NCBI GenBank assembly: GCA_948468495.1
Contig: CAOKJI010000158.1
Coordinates: 1 to 5,535 of the forward strand
From: an uncultured Dorea sp.
GTDB lineage: Bacteria > Bacillota_A > Clostridia > Lachnospirales > Lachnospiraceae
DNA length: 5,535 bases
Direction: 5' to 3'
Positions 1-5,535 of the stretch are shown here, one piece after another. The notes under the pieces were generated by a model that saw only the letters and a program-made list of their open reading frames with translations, had not been told where the DNA came from and did not search any database. Each line of letters opens with the position of its first letter. Positions within the stretch are counted from its first letter, which is position 1. The position numbers were made by a program, and so were the translations under genes.

Positions 1-500
1 CCGTATCCGGCGGTGAATGTACCTTGTATCCGGAATTTCTGACAGAGTTGTTCGCGCTGTGTAAGAGGGAAGGATTGGGAACTCTGATTGACAGTAACGG
101 AACTTTGGATTATGGCGGATATCCTGAACTGATGGCGGTTACCGACGGAGTGATGCTGGATATGAAGGCCTGGGATGATGAGGAGCATAGGAGGGTAACC
201 GGAGTATCCGGGGCTGTCGTAAGAGAGAATGCGGCCAGGCTGGCTTCGGCAGGAAAGCTTCCGGAAGTGCGGACGGTAGTGGTGCCGGGGCTGTTTGACT
301 GTGAACAAACAGTAAGGGAGACGGCCCGGCTTTTAAGGCCGTATCTGATTTATGGAAATATCCGGTACAAATTGATTCGATACCGGCAGATTGGGGTAAG
401 AGAACAATATGCAGTCTATCAGAGTCCTTCTGAGGAGATGATGGAGCGTCTTGCGGGTATTGCGCGCGGCGAGGGACTGAATGATGTGATTGTTATTTAA
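1..500 (+). CDS. yjjW: Glycyl radical enzyme activase, YjjW type (5'-truncated by window edge)
   Basis: This is the C-terminal part of a radical SAM activating enzyme. Such enzymes use a [4Fe-4S] cluster and S-adenosylmethionine to place a glycyl radical on a partner enzyme. The frame is open from base 3, so the gene continues to the left; a TTG at 24 is an internal Leu codon, not the start. The visible 165 residues begin with VSGGEC, the GGE motif that contacts SAM. DSNG follows at visible residues 30-33 and DGVMLDMKAW at 48-57, then a GKLPEVRTVVVPG strand. From memory, E. coli YjjW (about 287 residues) has VSGGE, DSNG, DGAMLDLKAW and GKLAELRLLVIPG in the same order. About 120 N-terminal residues are missing, including the CxxxCxxC cluster motif and any ferredoxin-like insert. 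The partner YjjI-type enzyme would be expected just upstream. Other activases (PflA, CutD, HpdA) are less likely, because DSNG and the DMKAW context fit YjjW best. Confidence 0.8.
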   Translation, partial: VSGGECTLYPEFLTELFALCKREGLGTLIDSNGTLDYGGYPELMAVTDGVMLDMKAWDDEEHRRVTGVSGAVVRENAARLASAGKLPEVRTVVVPGLFDCEQTVRETARLLRPYLIYGNIRYKLIRYRQIGVREQYAVYQSPSEEMMERLAGIARGEGLNDVIVI

Positions 501-534
501 TATGTATGGAGGAAGCAGTGCGGATTTTGCTCAA

Positions 535-549
535 AGAGGAGGAACAAAA
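535..549 (+). promoter_or_regulatory. Ribosome binding site that sets the nupO start at GTG 550
   Basis: AGAGGAGG at 535-542 lies 7 nt before GTG 550. The same frame is open further upstream (TTG 490, ATG 502), but neither codon has a Shine-Dalgarno sequence. Starting there would add 16-20 residues of low-complexity sequence ahead of the ABC domain. The GTG start gives 514 residues, the usual family length. Confidence 0.85.
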
Positions 550-2094
550 GTGGACAAAACAAGCAACATCAATAAGGATCATGTGGTTCTCCAAATGAAG
601 GATATCGTTAAGAAATTCGGTGATTTTACAGCGAATGACCATATCAACTTAACGGTTCATAAGGGAGAGGTGCATGCGATTCTTGGAGAAAACGGCGCGG
701 GGAAAAGTACCCTGATGAACGTGCTGTACGGCATGTATCCGCCGACGTCAGGTACGATTTTCTACGACGGCGAGGAGGTTAAGATTGACGGACCGCAGAA
801 AGCGATTGATCTGGGAATCGGAATGGTACATCAGCATTTTATGCTGATACCCCCCTTTACCGTTACGGAGAATATCGTACTTGGCATGGAGCCGGGCAAT
901 GGTGTGACAGTGGATATCAAGTCGGCCAGGGAGAAGATTAAACAGCTTTCGGAGCAGTATAATCTGATGGTTGATCCGGATGCGAAGGTGGAAGACATCT
1001 CAGTAGGTATGCAGCAGAGGGTGGAGATTCTTAAAGTTCTTTACCGGGGCGCGAATCTTCTGATTCTGGATGAGCCGACAGCGTCTCTGACGCCGCAGGA
1101 AATCGGCGAATTGATTGATATTATCCACAATCTGACAGCGGACGGGAAATCAGTCATCATTATTACGCATAAGTTGAAAGAGATTAAGGCGTCGGCAGAC
1201 CACTGTACCATTATTCGTTCCGGCAAGTATATTGATACGGTTGATGTGGCAGAGTGCAGCGAGAATGATTTGGCGGCTATGATGGTAGGACGGGACGTTG
1301 CATTTTCCGTAGATAAGAAAGAGATGACGCCGGGCGAGGTGGTTTTAGAGGTCAAAGACTTAAAAGCGAAGGACTACCGGGGCGTGGAGATTCTGAACGG
1401 ATTGAATCTGAATGTAAGGCAGGGCGAGATTGTAGGACTTGCAGGCGTGGATGGGAACGGACAGACAGAGCTGGTGGAGATTCTTACGGGACTTCGGAAA
1501 GGAGAGTCCGGCCAGGTGTTGATGAAGGGTGTGGATTTGTTTAATAAGACTCCGAAAGAGACCTTCGACCATGGAATCACGAGTATTCCGGAGGACCGTC
1601 AGAAACATGGACTGGTACTGGATTTTACGGTGGCGGAGAATCTGATTCTGCAGAATTTCGGAAAGGAGAAATTCTCAAGTAAGGGAATTTTAAAAAAGGA
1701 TGCAATACAGAACTTTGCTACGGAGATGATTGACAAATTTGACATTCGTCCGTCAGGCTGTGAGAACCGCCATGCGGGGCAGCTCTCAGGCGGTAATCAG
1801 CAGAAGGTTATTATTGCAAGAGAGGTTACCAACGATTCAGAGCTTCTAATCGCAGTAAATCCGACGAGAGGGCTGGATGTGGGCGCGATTGAGTTCGTGC
1901 ATAAGTATCTGGTTGAACAACGGAATAAGAACAGGGCGGTACTTCTGGTTTCCTTTGAATTGGACGAGATTATGGATTTGTCTGATAGAATAGAAGTAAT
2001 CTTCGACGGACAGATTGTGGGCAGCGTAGCAGGAGAAGATGCAGATGAGAAAGAGCTCGGCTTTATGATGGCGGGAGGTACGAAACATGAATAA
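550..2094 (+). CDS. nupO: Nucleoside ABC transporter, double ATP-binding subunit (NupO/YufO type)
   Basis: This is the cytoplasmic ATPase of a nucleoside importer, 514 residues with two fused ABC domains. The first domain has a complete ATP site: Walker A GENGAGKST at residues 46-54, Q-loop Gln95, signature SVGMQQR at 151-157, Walker B LLILDEP with Asp174/Glu175, and H-loop His207. The second domain has a degenerate Walker A lacking the lysine (GVDGNGQTE, 299-307), a good LSGGNQQK signature at 412-419, an altered Walker B ending AVNPTRGLD (435-443) and SF in place of the TH of the H-loop. One active and one degenerate site is typical of this family, shared with RbsA/MglA sugar importers. The two permease genes downstream lack sugar-type features and are followed by cdd and add, which supports nucleosides as substrate. 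Homologues include B. subtilis NupO (guanosine) and Lactococcus NupA (broad nucleosides). The exact substrate cannot be read from the sequence. Confidence 0.93.
   Translation: MDKTSNINKDHVVLQMKDIVKKFGDFTANDHINLTVHKGEVHAILGENGAGKSTLMNVLYGMYPPTSGTIFYDGEEVKIDGPQKAIDLGIGMVHQHFMLIPPFTVTENIVLGMEPGNGVTVDIKSAREKIKQLSEQYNLMVDPDAKVEDISVGMQQRVEILKVLYRGANLLILDEPTASLTPQEIGELIDIIHNLTADGKSVIIITHKLKEIKASADHCTIIRSGKYIDTVDVAECSENDLAAMMVGRDVAFSVDKKEMTPGEVVLEVKDLKAKDYRGVEILNGLNLNVRQGEIVGLAGVDGNGQTELVEILTGLRKGESGQVLMKGVDLFNKTPKETFDHGITSIPEDRQKHGLVLDFTVAENLILQNFGKEKFSSKGILKKDAIQNFATEMIDKFDIRPSGCENRHAGQLSGGNQQKVIIAREVTNDSELLIAVNPTRGLDVGAIEFVHKYLVEQRNKNRAVLLVSFELDEIMDLSDRIEVIFDGQIVGSVAGEDADEKELGFMMAGGTKHE
2073..2086 (+). 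promoter_or_regulatory. Ribosome binding site of nupP, inside the end of nupO
   Basis: GGGAGGT at 2073-2079 lies 7 nt before ATG 2087, within the last codons of nupO. The site sits in translated sequence and nupP overlaps nupO by 8 nt, so translational coupling of the two subunits is likely. Confidence 0.8.
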
Positions 2095-3160
2095 GAAGAA
2101 CAGCATTTTAAAAGGGAATGCGGTGTATGTGTTCCTTTCCATCATGGTTGGTTTTGCAGTGGGTGCAATCTTGCTTTTGGTTGCCGGCATCAGTCCCGGA
2201 GAGGCGTATGGCAAGCTTGTGGATGGAATATTCGGACAGACGAAGTATATTGTGTGGAGTATTGTTTATGCAAGTCCGTTAATCTTTACGGGACTCAGCG
2301 TTGCATTCTCCTTTAAGACAGGAGTATTTAACATTGGCGCAGAGGGCCAGTTTGTCGTGGGTTCTCTGGCTGCCTGCGTAGTTGGGATTGTAGTTAAGGC
2401 TCCGGCGGCGATTCATGTGGTTCTGTGTATCTTAGCTGCCGTTATTGCCGGAGGTTTATGGGGCGCTATCGTGGGAGTCCTGAAGGTAAAAAGAGGAGTC
2501 CACGAAGTCCTGTCTTATATTATGTTTAACTGGATTGCATTTTATCTGTCCAATTATGTTGTGAATTTAAAGGCAATTCACCGCAGCGGCGGCGGAGAAG
2601 CGACGAAGGATATTGCGGATACGGCAAGAATGAAGCTTCCGGATGCAATTGTGGCGGCAACCAGATGCGGCGCGGCAAACTGGGGAATTTTTCTCGCAGT
2701 GGGAGCGGCGGTTTTAATCTGGTTTATTATGAATAAGACGACTCTGGGGTATCAGCTTCGGGCGGTAGGTTTCAGTAAGACCGCGGCGGAGTACGGCGGT
2801 ATTAACACCAGCAAAAATTTCCTGATTGCCATGTCTATATCCGGCGGTTTGGCGGGGCTTGGCGGAGCGGTTCAGGTGCTGGGAATGTCCGGGCGTATCA
2901 GCCAGTTTGCAAGTCAGGAGCAGTTCGGCTTCCAGGGAATTACGGTGGCTCTGATTGCGTCCTCGAATCCTATCGGCTGTATCTTTGCCGGTCTATTCTA
3001 CGGCGCGATGAAATACGGCGGCACGAAGCTTAGTCTGGTAAATGCGCCCGCCGAGGTTGTAGATATTATTATGGGAACCATTATTCTCTTTATAGCAATT
3101 TCTCATATATTCAAGATGATTGTGGCAAAGAGACTCCATAAGAAAGAGGAGGGGAAATAA
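2087..3160 (+). CDS. nupP: Nucleoside ABC transporter permease (NupP/YufP type)
   Basis: This is one of the two inner-membrane subunits of the nucleoside importer, 357 residues in the BPD_transp_2 family (with branched-chain amino acid and ribose permeases). A short basic N-terminus (MNKKNSILKG) precedes the first membrane segment at about 12-34. Further hydrophobic segments lie near 54-75, 85-104, 107-132, 142-160, 200-215, 243-266, 284-307 and 323-345, and the tail is Lys-rich and probably cytoplasmic. Family landmarks are FNIGAEGQ at 81-88, the RGVHEVLSYIMFNWIA stretch at 136-151, and the cytoplasmic coupling region LRAVGFSKTAAEYGGI at 224-239, expected to contact the ATPase. The last is followed by the Gly-rich GGLAGLGGAV. 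The 8-nt overlap with nupO and 1-nt gap to nupQ make it part of one transcript. The most similar described proteins are B. subtilis NupP and Lactococcus NupB, recognised by motif and gene order. Confidence 0.92.
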   Translation: MNKKNSILKGNAVYVFLSIMVGFAVGAILLLVAGISPGEAYGKLVDGIFGQTKYIVWSIVYASPLIFTGLSVAFSFKTGVFNIGAEGQFVVGSLAACVVGIVVKAPAAIHVVLCILAAVIAGGLWGAIVGVLKVKRGVHEVLSYIMFNWIAFYLSNYVVNLKAIHRSGGGEATKDIADTARMKLPDAIVAATRCGAANWGIFLAVGAAVLIWFIMNKTTLGYQLRAVGFSKTAAEYGGINTSKNFLIAMSISGGLAGLGGAVQVLGMSGRISQFASQEQFGFQGITVALIASSNPIGCIFAGLFYGAMKYGGTKLSLVNAPAEVVDIIMGTIILFIAISHIFKMIVAKRLHKKEEGK

Positions 3161-3161
3161 A
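3147..3161 (+). promoter_or_regulatory. Ribosome binding site that sets the nupQ start at ATG 3162
   Basis: AGGAGGGG at 3147-3154 lies 7 nt before ATG 3162, overlapping the last codons of nupP. An upstream in-frame TTG at 3120 would add a charged 14-residue stretch and has no Shine-Dalgarno sequence, so ATG 3162 is preferred. Confidence 0.85.
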
Positions 3162-4097
3162 ATGGATGTATTGATTAAGGATTTGGGATTACTGATTAAT
3201 GCAATGTTGATTGCAACGCCTCCGCTTCTGCTTGCGGCCCTTGGTTCCTGTTTCTCAGAGCGCAGCGGCGTGATTAATATCGGTATTGAGGGAATGATGA
3301 CAATCGGCGCTTTTACCGGAGCCGTTGCGGCGTATTTTACAGGAAACGGCTGGCTCGGTTTCTTATGCGGAGGTCTTGCGGGAGCCGCTTTCGGTCTGAT
3401 TCATGCCATTGCCTGCGTGAGCTTCGGCGCAGACCAGACCATTGCGGGAACGGCAATCAACTTCCTGGCGCCGGGGCTGGCGGTGTTCTTATGTAAGGCG
3501 TTGTTTGACAATTCTTCGGACTCTCCGGCGTTAGATACGGCTGCGAAGCTTCCGAAGATGTTCAACGGGGTATTTAAATCCGGTTCATTTTTCTATAATG
3601 TGCTTTGTACCTATCCGGTTGCATATCTTTGCTTTGCGCTGGCAATCCTGATTTGGTTCGTATTTTACAAGACGAAGTTCGGTATGCGGCTCCGGGCGGT
3701 GGGCGAGCATCCGCAAGCCTGCGAGACGCTGGGAATTAATGTTTTCCGTACCCGTTATATCTGTGTGATTCTGTCCGGTTTTCTGGCAGGACTTGGCGGG
3801 GCCTTTGTAACGCTGGCAACCGTAAGCCAGTTCAGGCCCAGCGTGATTGTGGGGCAGGGTTTTATAGCGATTGCAGCGGTTATTTTTGGAAAATTTGACC
3901 CGGTAGGGGCGATGAAGGCGTGTCTTCTGTTTGGATTCTGTAACGGAGTGAAAGCGCTTCTGGGCGGAAGCAACGTGGTATCGCCGAATCTGATTTCCAT
4001 GATTCCGTATATCGTTACGATTCTTGCCCTGGTGCTGTTTGTGGGACAATCCAGAGTTCCGGCGGCGAATGGTAAGCCGTATATGAAGTCAAAATAA
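3162..4097 (+). CDS. nupQ: Nucleoside ABC transporter permease (NupQ/YufQ type)
   Basis: This is the second inner-membrane subunit of the importer, 311 residues, close to the family length of about 310-320. It is shorter than NupP and begins almost directly with a membrane segment (about 8-30). Landmarks are GVINIGIEGMMTIGAF at 36-51, GADQTIAGTAINFLAPG at 89-105, and the ATPase-coupling region LRAVGEHPQACETLGINV at 177-194, followed by SGFLAGLGGAF. Hydrophobic segments lie near 45-60, 64-86, 93-112, 148-168, 199-221, 228-243, 249-267 and 278-295. The 117-146 region between segments is polar and probably extracytoplasmic. It should pair with NupP as a heterodimeric channel served by the double ATPase. 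The gene starts 1 nt after the nupP stop. It is the last transporter gene, and the spacer hairpin follows 15 nt after its stop. Confidence 0.92.
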   Translation: MDVLIKDLGLLINAMLIATPPLLLAALGSCFSERSGVINIGIEGMMTIGAFTGAVAAYFTGNGWLGFLCGGLAGAAFGLIHAIACVSFGADQTIAGTAINFLAPGLAVFLCKALFDNSSDSPALDTAAKLPKMFNGVFKSGSFFYNVLCTYPVAYLCFALAILIWFVFYKTKFGMRLRAVGEHPQACETLGINVFRTRYICVILSGFLAGLGGAFVTLATVSQFRPSVIVGQGFIAIAAVIFGKFDPVGAMKACLLFGFCNGVKALLGGSNVVSPNLISMIPYIVTILALVLFVGQSRVPAANGKPYMKSK

Positions 4098-4112
4098 ATG
4101 GAGTCAGAGCGT

Positions 4113-4196
4113 GTTTGCGAATTTCTGCCAAAGAATCCGGCTTGTTTGAAATCAGATTTTACATAGGCTGGATTCTGTAGCAGTAAAGCCGCAGGC
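4113..4196 (+). repeat. Long imperfect inverted repeat / RNA hairpin in the nupQ-cdd spacer
   Basis: The arms 4121-4151 and 4157-4187 face each other across a 5-nt loop (TCAGA, 4152-4156). Of 31 opposed positions I count 22 Watson-Crick pairs, 4 G-U pairs and 5 mismatches, with an unbroken core around GAATCC/GGATTC (4133-4138 / 4170-4175). After a small internal loop the stem resumes for 7 pairs, 4113-4119 with 4190-4196, two of them G-U. No T-run follows, so it is not a standard intrinsic terminator. It may be a transcript-processing or stabilising structure, a weak attenuator, or a copy of a dispersed palindromic element; the sequence alone does not decide. Confidence 0.7.
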
Positions 4197-4220
4197 TGAA
4201 CGGTTACGCGGCGGACAATA

Positions 4221-4226
4221 TATAAT
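4221..4226 (+). promoter_or_regulatory. Possible -10 element upstream of cdd (weak)
   Basis: TATAAT at 4221-4226 is a perfect -10 hexamer in an AT-rich stretch. No convincing -35 lies 16-18 nt upstream; CTGAAC at 4196-4201 matches TTGACA at only three positions, with a 19-nt spacer. A transcript from here would start near 4233, only about 11 nt before the cdd ATG and inside the ribosome binding site. Read-through from the transporter genes is therefore the simpler source of cdd mRNA. Confidence 0.2.
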
Positions 4227-4232
4227 TAAAGC

Positions 4233-4243
4233 AGGTGAGAAGG
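4233..4243 (+). promoter_or_regulatory. Ribosome binding site that sets the cdd start at ATG 4244
   Basis: AGGTGA at 4233-4238 matches the 3' half of the extended Shine-Dalgarno sequence AGGAGGTGA and lies just before ATG 4244. A GTG at 4235, in the same frame, overlaps this site and has no ribosome binding site of its own, so ATG 4244 is chosen. Confidence 0.75.
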
Positions 4244-4690
4244 ATGATTGACAGAGAAGATTTATGCGGGAAGGCGCTTGAGATGCGCTTAAGAGCCTAT
4301 ACTCCCTATTCACATTTTCGGGTAGGGGCGGCTCTGCTTGGTAAAGACGGAAGGATTTATACAGGTTGCAATATTGAAAATGCAGCCTACACTCCCTCAA
4401 ACTGTGCAGAAAGGACGGCATTTTTCAAAGCGGTCAGCGAAGGCTGCCGGAAATTCGCAGCGATAGCGATAGCCGGAGGAGATGCGGAGGCGGAAGCCTT
4501 GGATTACTGCGCGCCCTGCGGGGTATGCAGGCAGGTGATGCGGGAATTCTGCGAAGGCTCCTTTGAGATTATTCTGGCTAAGTCCAGAGAGGAGTACCGG
4601 GTGTACACGCTGGAAGAACTTCTGCCAATGGGATTCGGTCCGGAGAATCTGAATCAGAAAATGCAGTATAAGGCGGACGAACAGTTATGA
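4244..4690 (+). CDS. cdd: Cytidine deaminase, homotetrameric zinc type
   Basis: This 148-residue cytosolic enzyme hydrolytically deaminates cytidine and deoxycytidine to uridine and deoxyuridine, releasing ammonia, in pyrimidine salvage. The N-terminal AYTPYSHFRVGAALL (18-32) and the GCNIENAAYTPSNCAERTA stretch (41-59) are diagnostic. Asn43 and Glu45 match the ribose-binding residues, Cys54 is a zinc ligand and Glu56 the catalytic proton carrier. PCGVCRQ at 91-97 supplies the other zinc ligands, Cys92 and Cys95. Three Cys ligands and the single small domain mark the tetrameric class, not the dimeric E. coli-type enzyme of nearly 300 residues. Most family members have about 130-136 residues; the extra dozen form a polar C-terminal tail after the LEELLPMGFGPENL end motif. 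Its place after the nucleoside importer resembles Lactococcus, where cdd is clustered with bmpA and nupABC. The stop codon overlaps the add start by 4 nt, implying coupled translation. Confidence 0.95.
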   Translation: MIDREDLCGKALEMRLRAYTPYSHFRVGAALLGKDGRIYTGCNIENAAYTPSNCAERTAFFKAVSEGCRKFAAIAIAGGDAEAEALDYCAPCGVCRQVMREFCEGSFEIILAKSREEYRVYTLEELLPMGFGPENLNQKMQYKADEQL

Positions 4691-5535
4691 AATTAGAAGA
4701 GTTAATCAGGCTGCCGAAGATTGAGCAGCACTGCCATCTGGACGGCTCTCTTTCCCGGAGCTTTGTACAGGAGAAACTGGGGCGAAAGGTGTCGGAATCA
4801 GAGCTTAAGGTGTCGGCAGACTGTACCAGTCTCAATGAGTATTTGGATAAATTTGTTCTGCCATGCAGTTGTATCGAGGATGCGGACGGCCTTAAAAGAG
4901 CCGGTTATGATTTTATCAGCCAGATGAAACAGGAAAACGTCGTATATACCGAGGTGCGGTTCGCACCCCTGAACCCGGCCCATGAATCCATGAAACTGGA
5001 CCGGGTTTTTGCCTCTCTTCTAGAGGGGCTGGAGAGAGGAAAACAAGAATTTGGCGTAGAATACCAGGTCATTGCATGTGCTATGCGGCACCATAGCGAG
5101 GAGACTAACCGCAAGATGTTCCGGGTGGCAAGGGAGTTCTTAGGGGCAGGCGTATGCGCAGGTGATTTGGCGGGAGCGGAAGCCATGTTTCCCATGTCTG
5201 AATTTCGGAGCCTTTTTGCAGAGGTTGGAAGGCTGGGACTGCCATTTACCATTCATGCAGGAGAATGTGGCAATGCGGTTAATATCGCCGGCGCCATCCA
5301 TGCGGGAGCAGGGCGGATTGGACATGGGATTGCCATGCGCGGAAATCAGGAATTGCAGGCCCTCTGCAGGGAGAGAAGAATCGGGATTGAGATGTGCCCG
5401 ATTAGTAATCTGCAGACCAGAGCGGTGGAAAGTGTCTCAGAGTATCCGCTGCGGGAATTTTTAGACGCGGGGCTTAAGGTAACGGTGAATACGGATAACC
5501 GGACTGTCAGCAATACCACACTGTCAAAGGAATTG
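4687..5535 (+). CDS. add: Adenosine deaminase (3'-truncated by window edge)
   Basis: This zinc hydrolase of the amidohydrolase superfamily converts adenosine and deoxyadenosine to inosine and deoxyinosine in purine salvage. ATG 4687 overlaps the cdd stop (ATGA). A weak purine-rich site, AAGGCGG at 4670-4676, precedes it, so coupling to cdd is likely. The frame stays open to the window end: 283 residues are visible of an expected 330-350. Motifs in order are LPKIEQHCHLDGSL (9-22, metal ligands His15 and His17), YTEVRFAP (86-93), GDLAGAE (159-165), HAGE (190-193, metal His190 and catalytic Glu193), RIGHGIAM (210-217, His213), MCPISNLQT (236-244) and VNTDNRTVSNTTL (267-279, metal Asp270). The second acidic position of the NTDD motif is Asn271; I believe this is frequent in bacterial enzymes, so activity is still expected. 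The alternative, a related adenine or aminofutalosine deaminase, is less likely given the cdd and transporter neighbours. Confidence 0.93.
   Translation, partial: MKLEELIRLPKIEQHCHLDGSLSRSFVQEKLGRKVSESELKVSADCTSLNEYLDKFVLPCSCIEDADGLKRAGYDFISQMKQENVVYTEVRFAPLNPAHESMKLDRVFASLLEGLERGKQEFGVEYQVIACAMRHHSEETNRKMFRVAREFLGAGVCAGDLAGAEAMFPMSEFRSLFAEVGRLGLPFTIHAGECGNAVNIAGAIHAGAGRIGHGIAMRGNQELQALCRERRIGIEMCPISNLQTRAVESVSEYPLREFLDAGLKVTVNTDNRTVSNTTLSKEL

Larger units (their letters stand above)
4098..4243 (+). other. Intergenic spacer between nupQ and cdd
   Basis: This is the only gap of note in the window. It holds the 84-nt hairpin at 4113-4196, then an AT-rich stretch at 4215-4230 with a TATAAT hexamer, then the cdd ribosome binding site. 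A 22-codon open frame starts at ATG 4098 directly after the nupQ stop, but it has no ribosome binding site and lies mostly within the hairpin. I do not call it a gene. Confidence 0.6.

Noticed and set aside
490..549. Longer start for nupO at TTG 490 or ATG 502
   Set aside because: Neither has a Shine-Dalgarno sequence, the added residues do not look like ABC protein sequence, and GTG 550 has an excellent site at 535-542.
850..855. Run of six C as a possible frameshift or phase-variable tract in nupO
   Set aside because: The run is short, the frame is intact with normal ABC sequence on both sides, and nupO is not a surface-variation gene.
1041..1608. Long minus-strand open frames inside nupO (and similar ones inside nupQ, cdd and add)
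   Set aside because: They lie opposite well-supported coding sequence, have no ribosome binding sites or recognisable domains, and read as antisense shadows.
1692..1733. A AAA AAG slippery heptamer in the nupO frame (1692-1698) that could cause -1 frameshifting
   Set aside because: A shift would end after 11 codons at TGA 1731-1733. The only downstream stem is about 4 bp (GCAA 1702-1705 with TTGC 1715-1718) and no Shine-Dalgarno-like stimulator sits about 10 nt upstream, so it looks like chance.
4098..4166. 22-codon ORF starting directly after the nupQ stop
   Set aside because: No ribosome binding site, and nearly all of it lies within the inverted repeat, which explains the sequence better.
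4113..4196. Intrinsic terminator after nupQ
   Set aside because: The hairpin is long and interrupted, and the bases after either stem are not T-rich, so it lacks the defining U-tract.
4196..4211. Catabolite-responsive (CcpA cre) operator before cdd, from TGAACGGTTACGCG
   Set aside because: It fits the cre consensus only with a missing base and a mismatched right half, and I found no second site to support it.
5162..5464. 100-codon + strand frame within add
   Set aside because: It overlaps the HAGE to MCPISN catalytic part of adenosine deaminase in another frame and its product is Arg/Cys-rich without any recognised feature.

Overview
The window looks like chromosomal DNA from a clostridial Firmicute, most likely Lachnospiraceae-like. 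I base this on the strong AGGAGG-type ribosome binding sites, the mid-range GC content, the tightly packed co-directional genes and the protein character. This is inference; no marker gene fixes the taxon. All six genes lie on the + strand, and the window cuts the first and last of them.

Layout: (1) 1-500 is the C-terminal 165 residues of a glycyl radical enzyme activase of the YjjW type. (2) 550-4097 is a three-gene ABC importer of the nucleoside/BMP class: a double-ATPase subunit (NupO/YufO type, GTG start at 550), then two inner-membrane permeases (NupP and NupQ types). The first two overlap by 8 nt and the last two are 1 nt apart. (3) 4098-4243 is the only real intergenic gap. It holds a long imperfect hairpin (4113-4196) with no T-run. 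(4) 4244-4690 is a homotetrameric-type cytidine deaminase. (5) 4687-5535 is an adenosine deaminase, overlapping cdd by 4 nt (ATGA) and running off the right edge.

The genes form a nucleoside import and first-step salvage unit. The ABC transporter brings in nucleosides, Cdd converts (deoxy)cytidine to (deoxy)uridine, and Add converts (deoxy)adenosine to (deoxy)inosine. These products suit nucleoside phosphorylases, which are not in the window. No substrate-binding lipoprotein (NupN/BmpA/PnrA type) sits in front of the ATPase gene; yjjW occupies that place.

Two things deserve attention. First, a YjjW-type activase lies next to nucleoside salvage genes, which echoes the yjjW-yjjI position beside the deo operon in Escherichia coli and suggests that the YjjI glycyl radical enzyme acts in nucleoside or deoxyribose metabolism. 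Second, the nupQ-cdd spacer hairpin has G-U pairs that favour folding of the + strand RNA. I found no CRISPR, tRNA, rRNA, insertion sequence or phage gene. The rest is a recognisable, orderly operon rather than an undescribed system.
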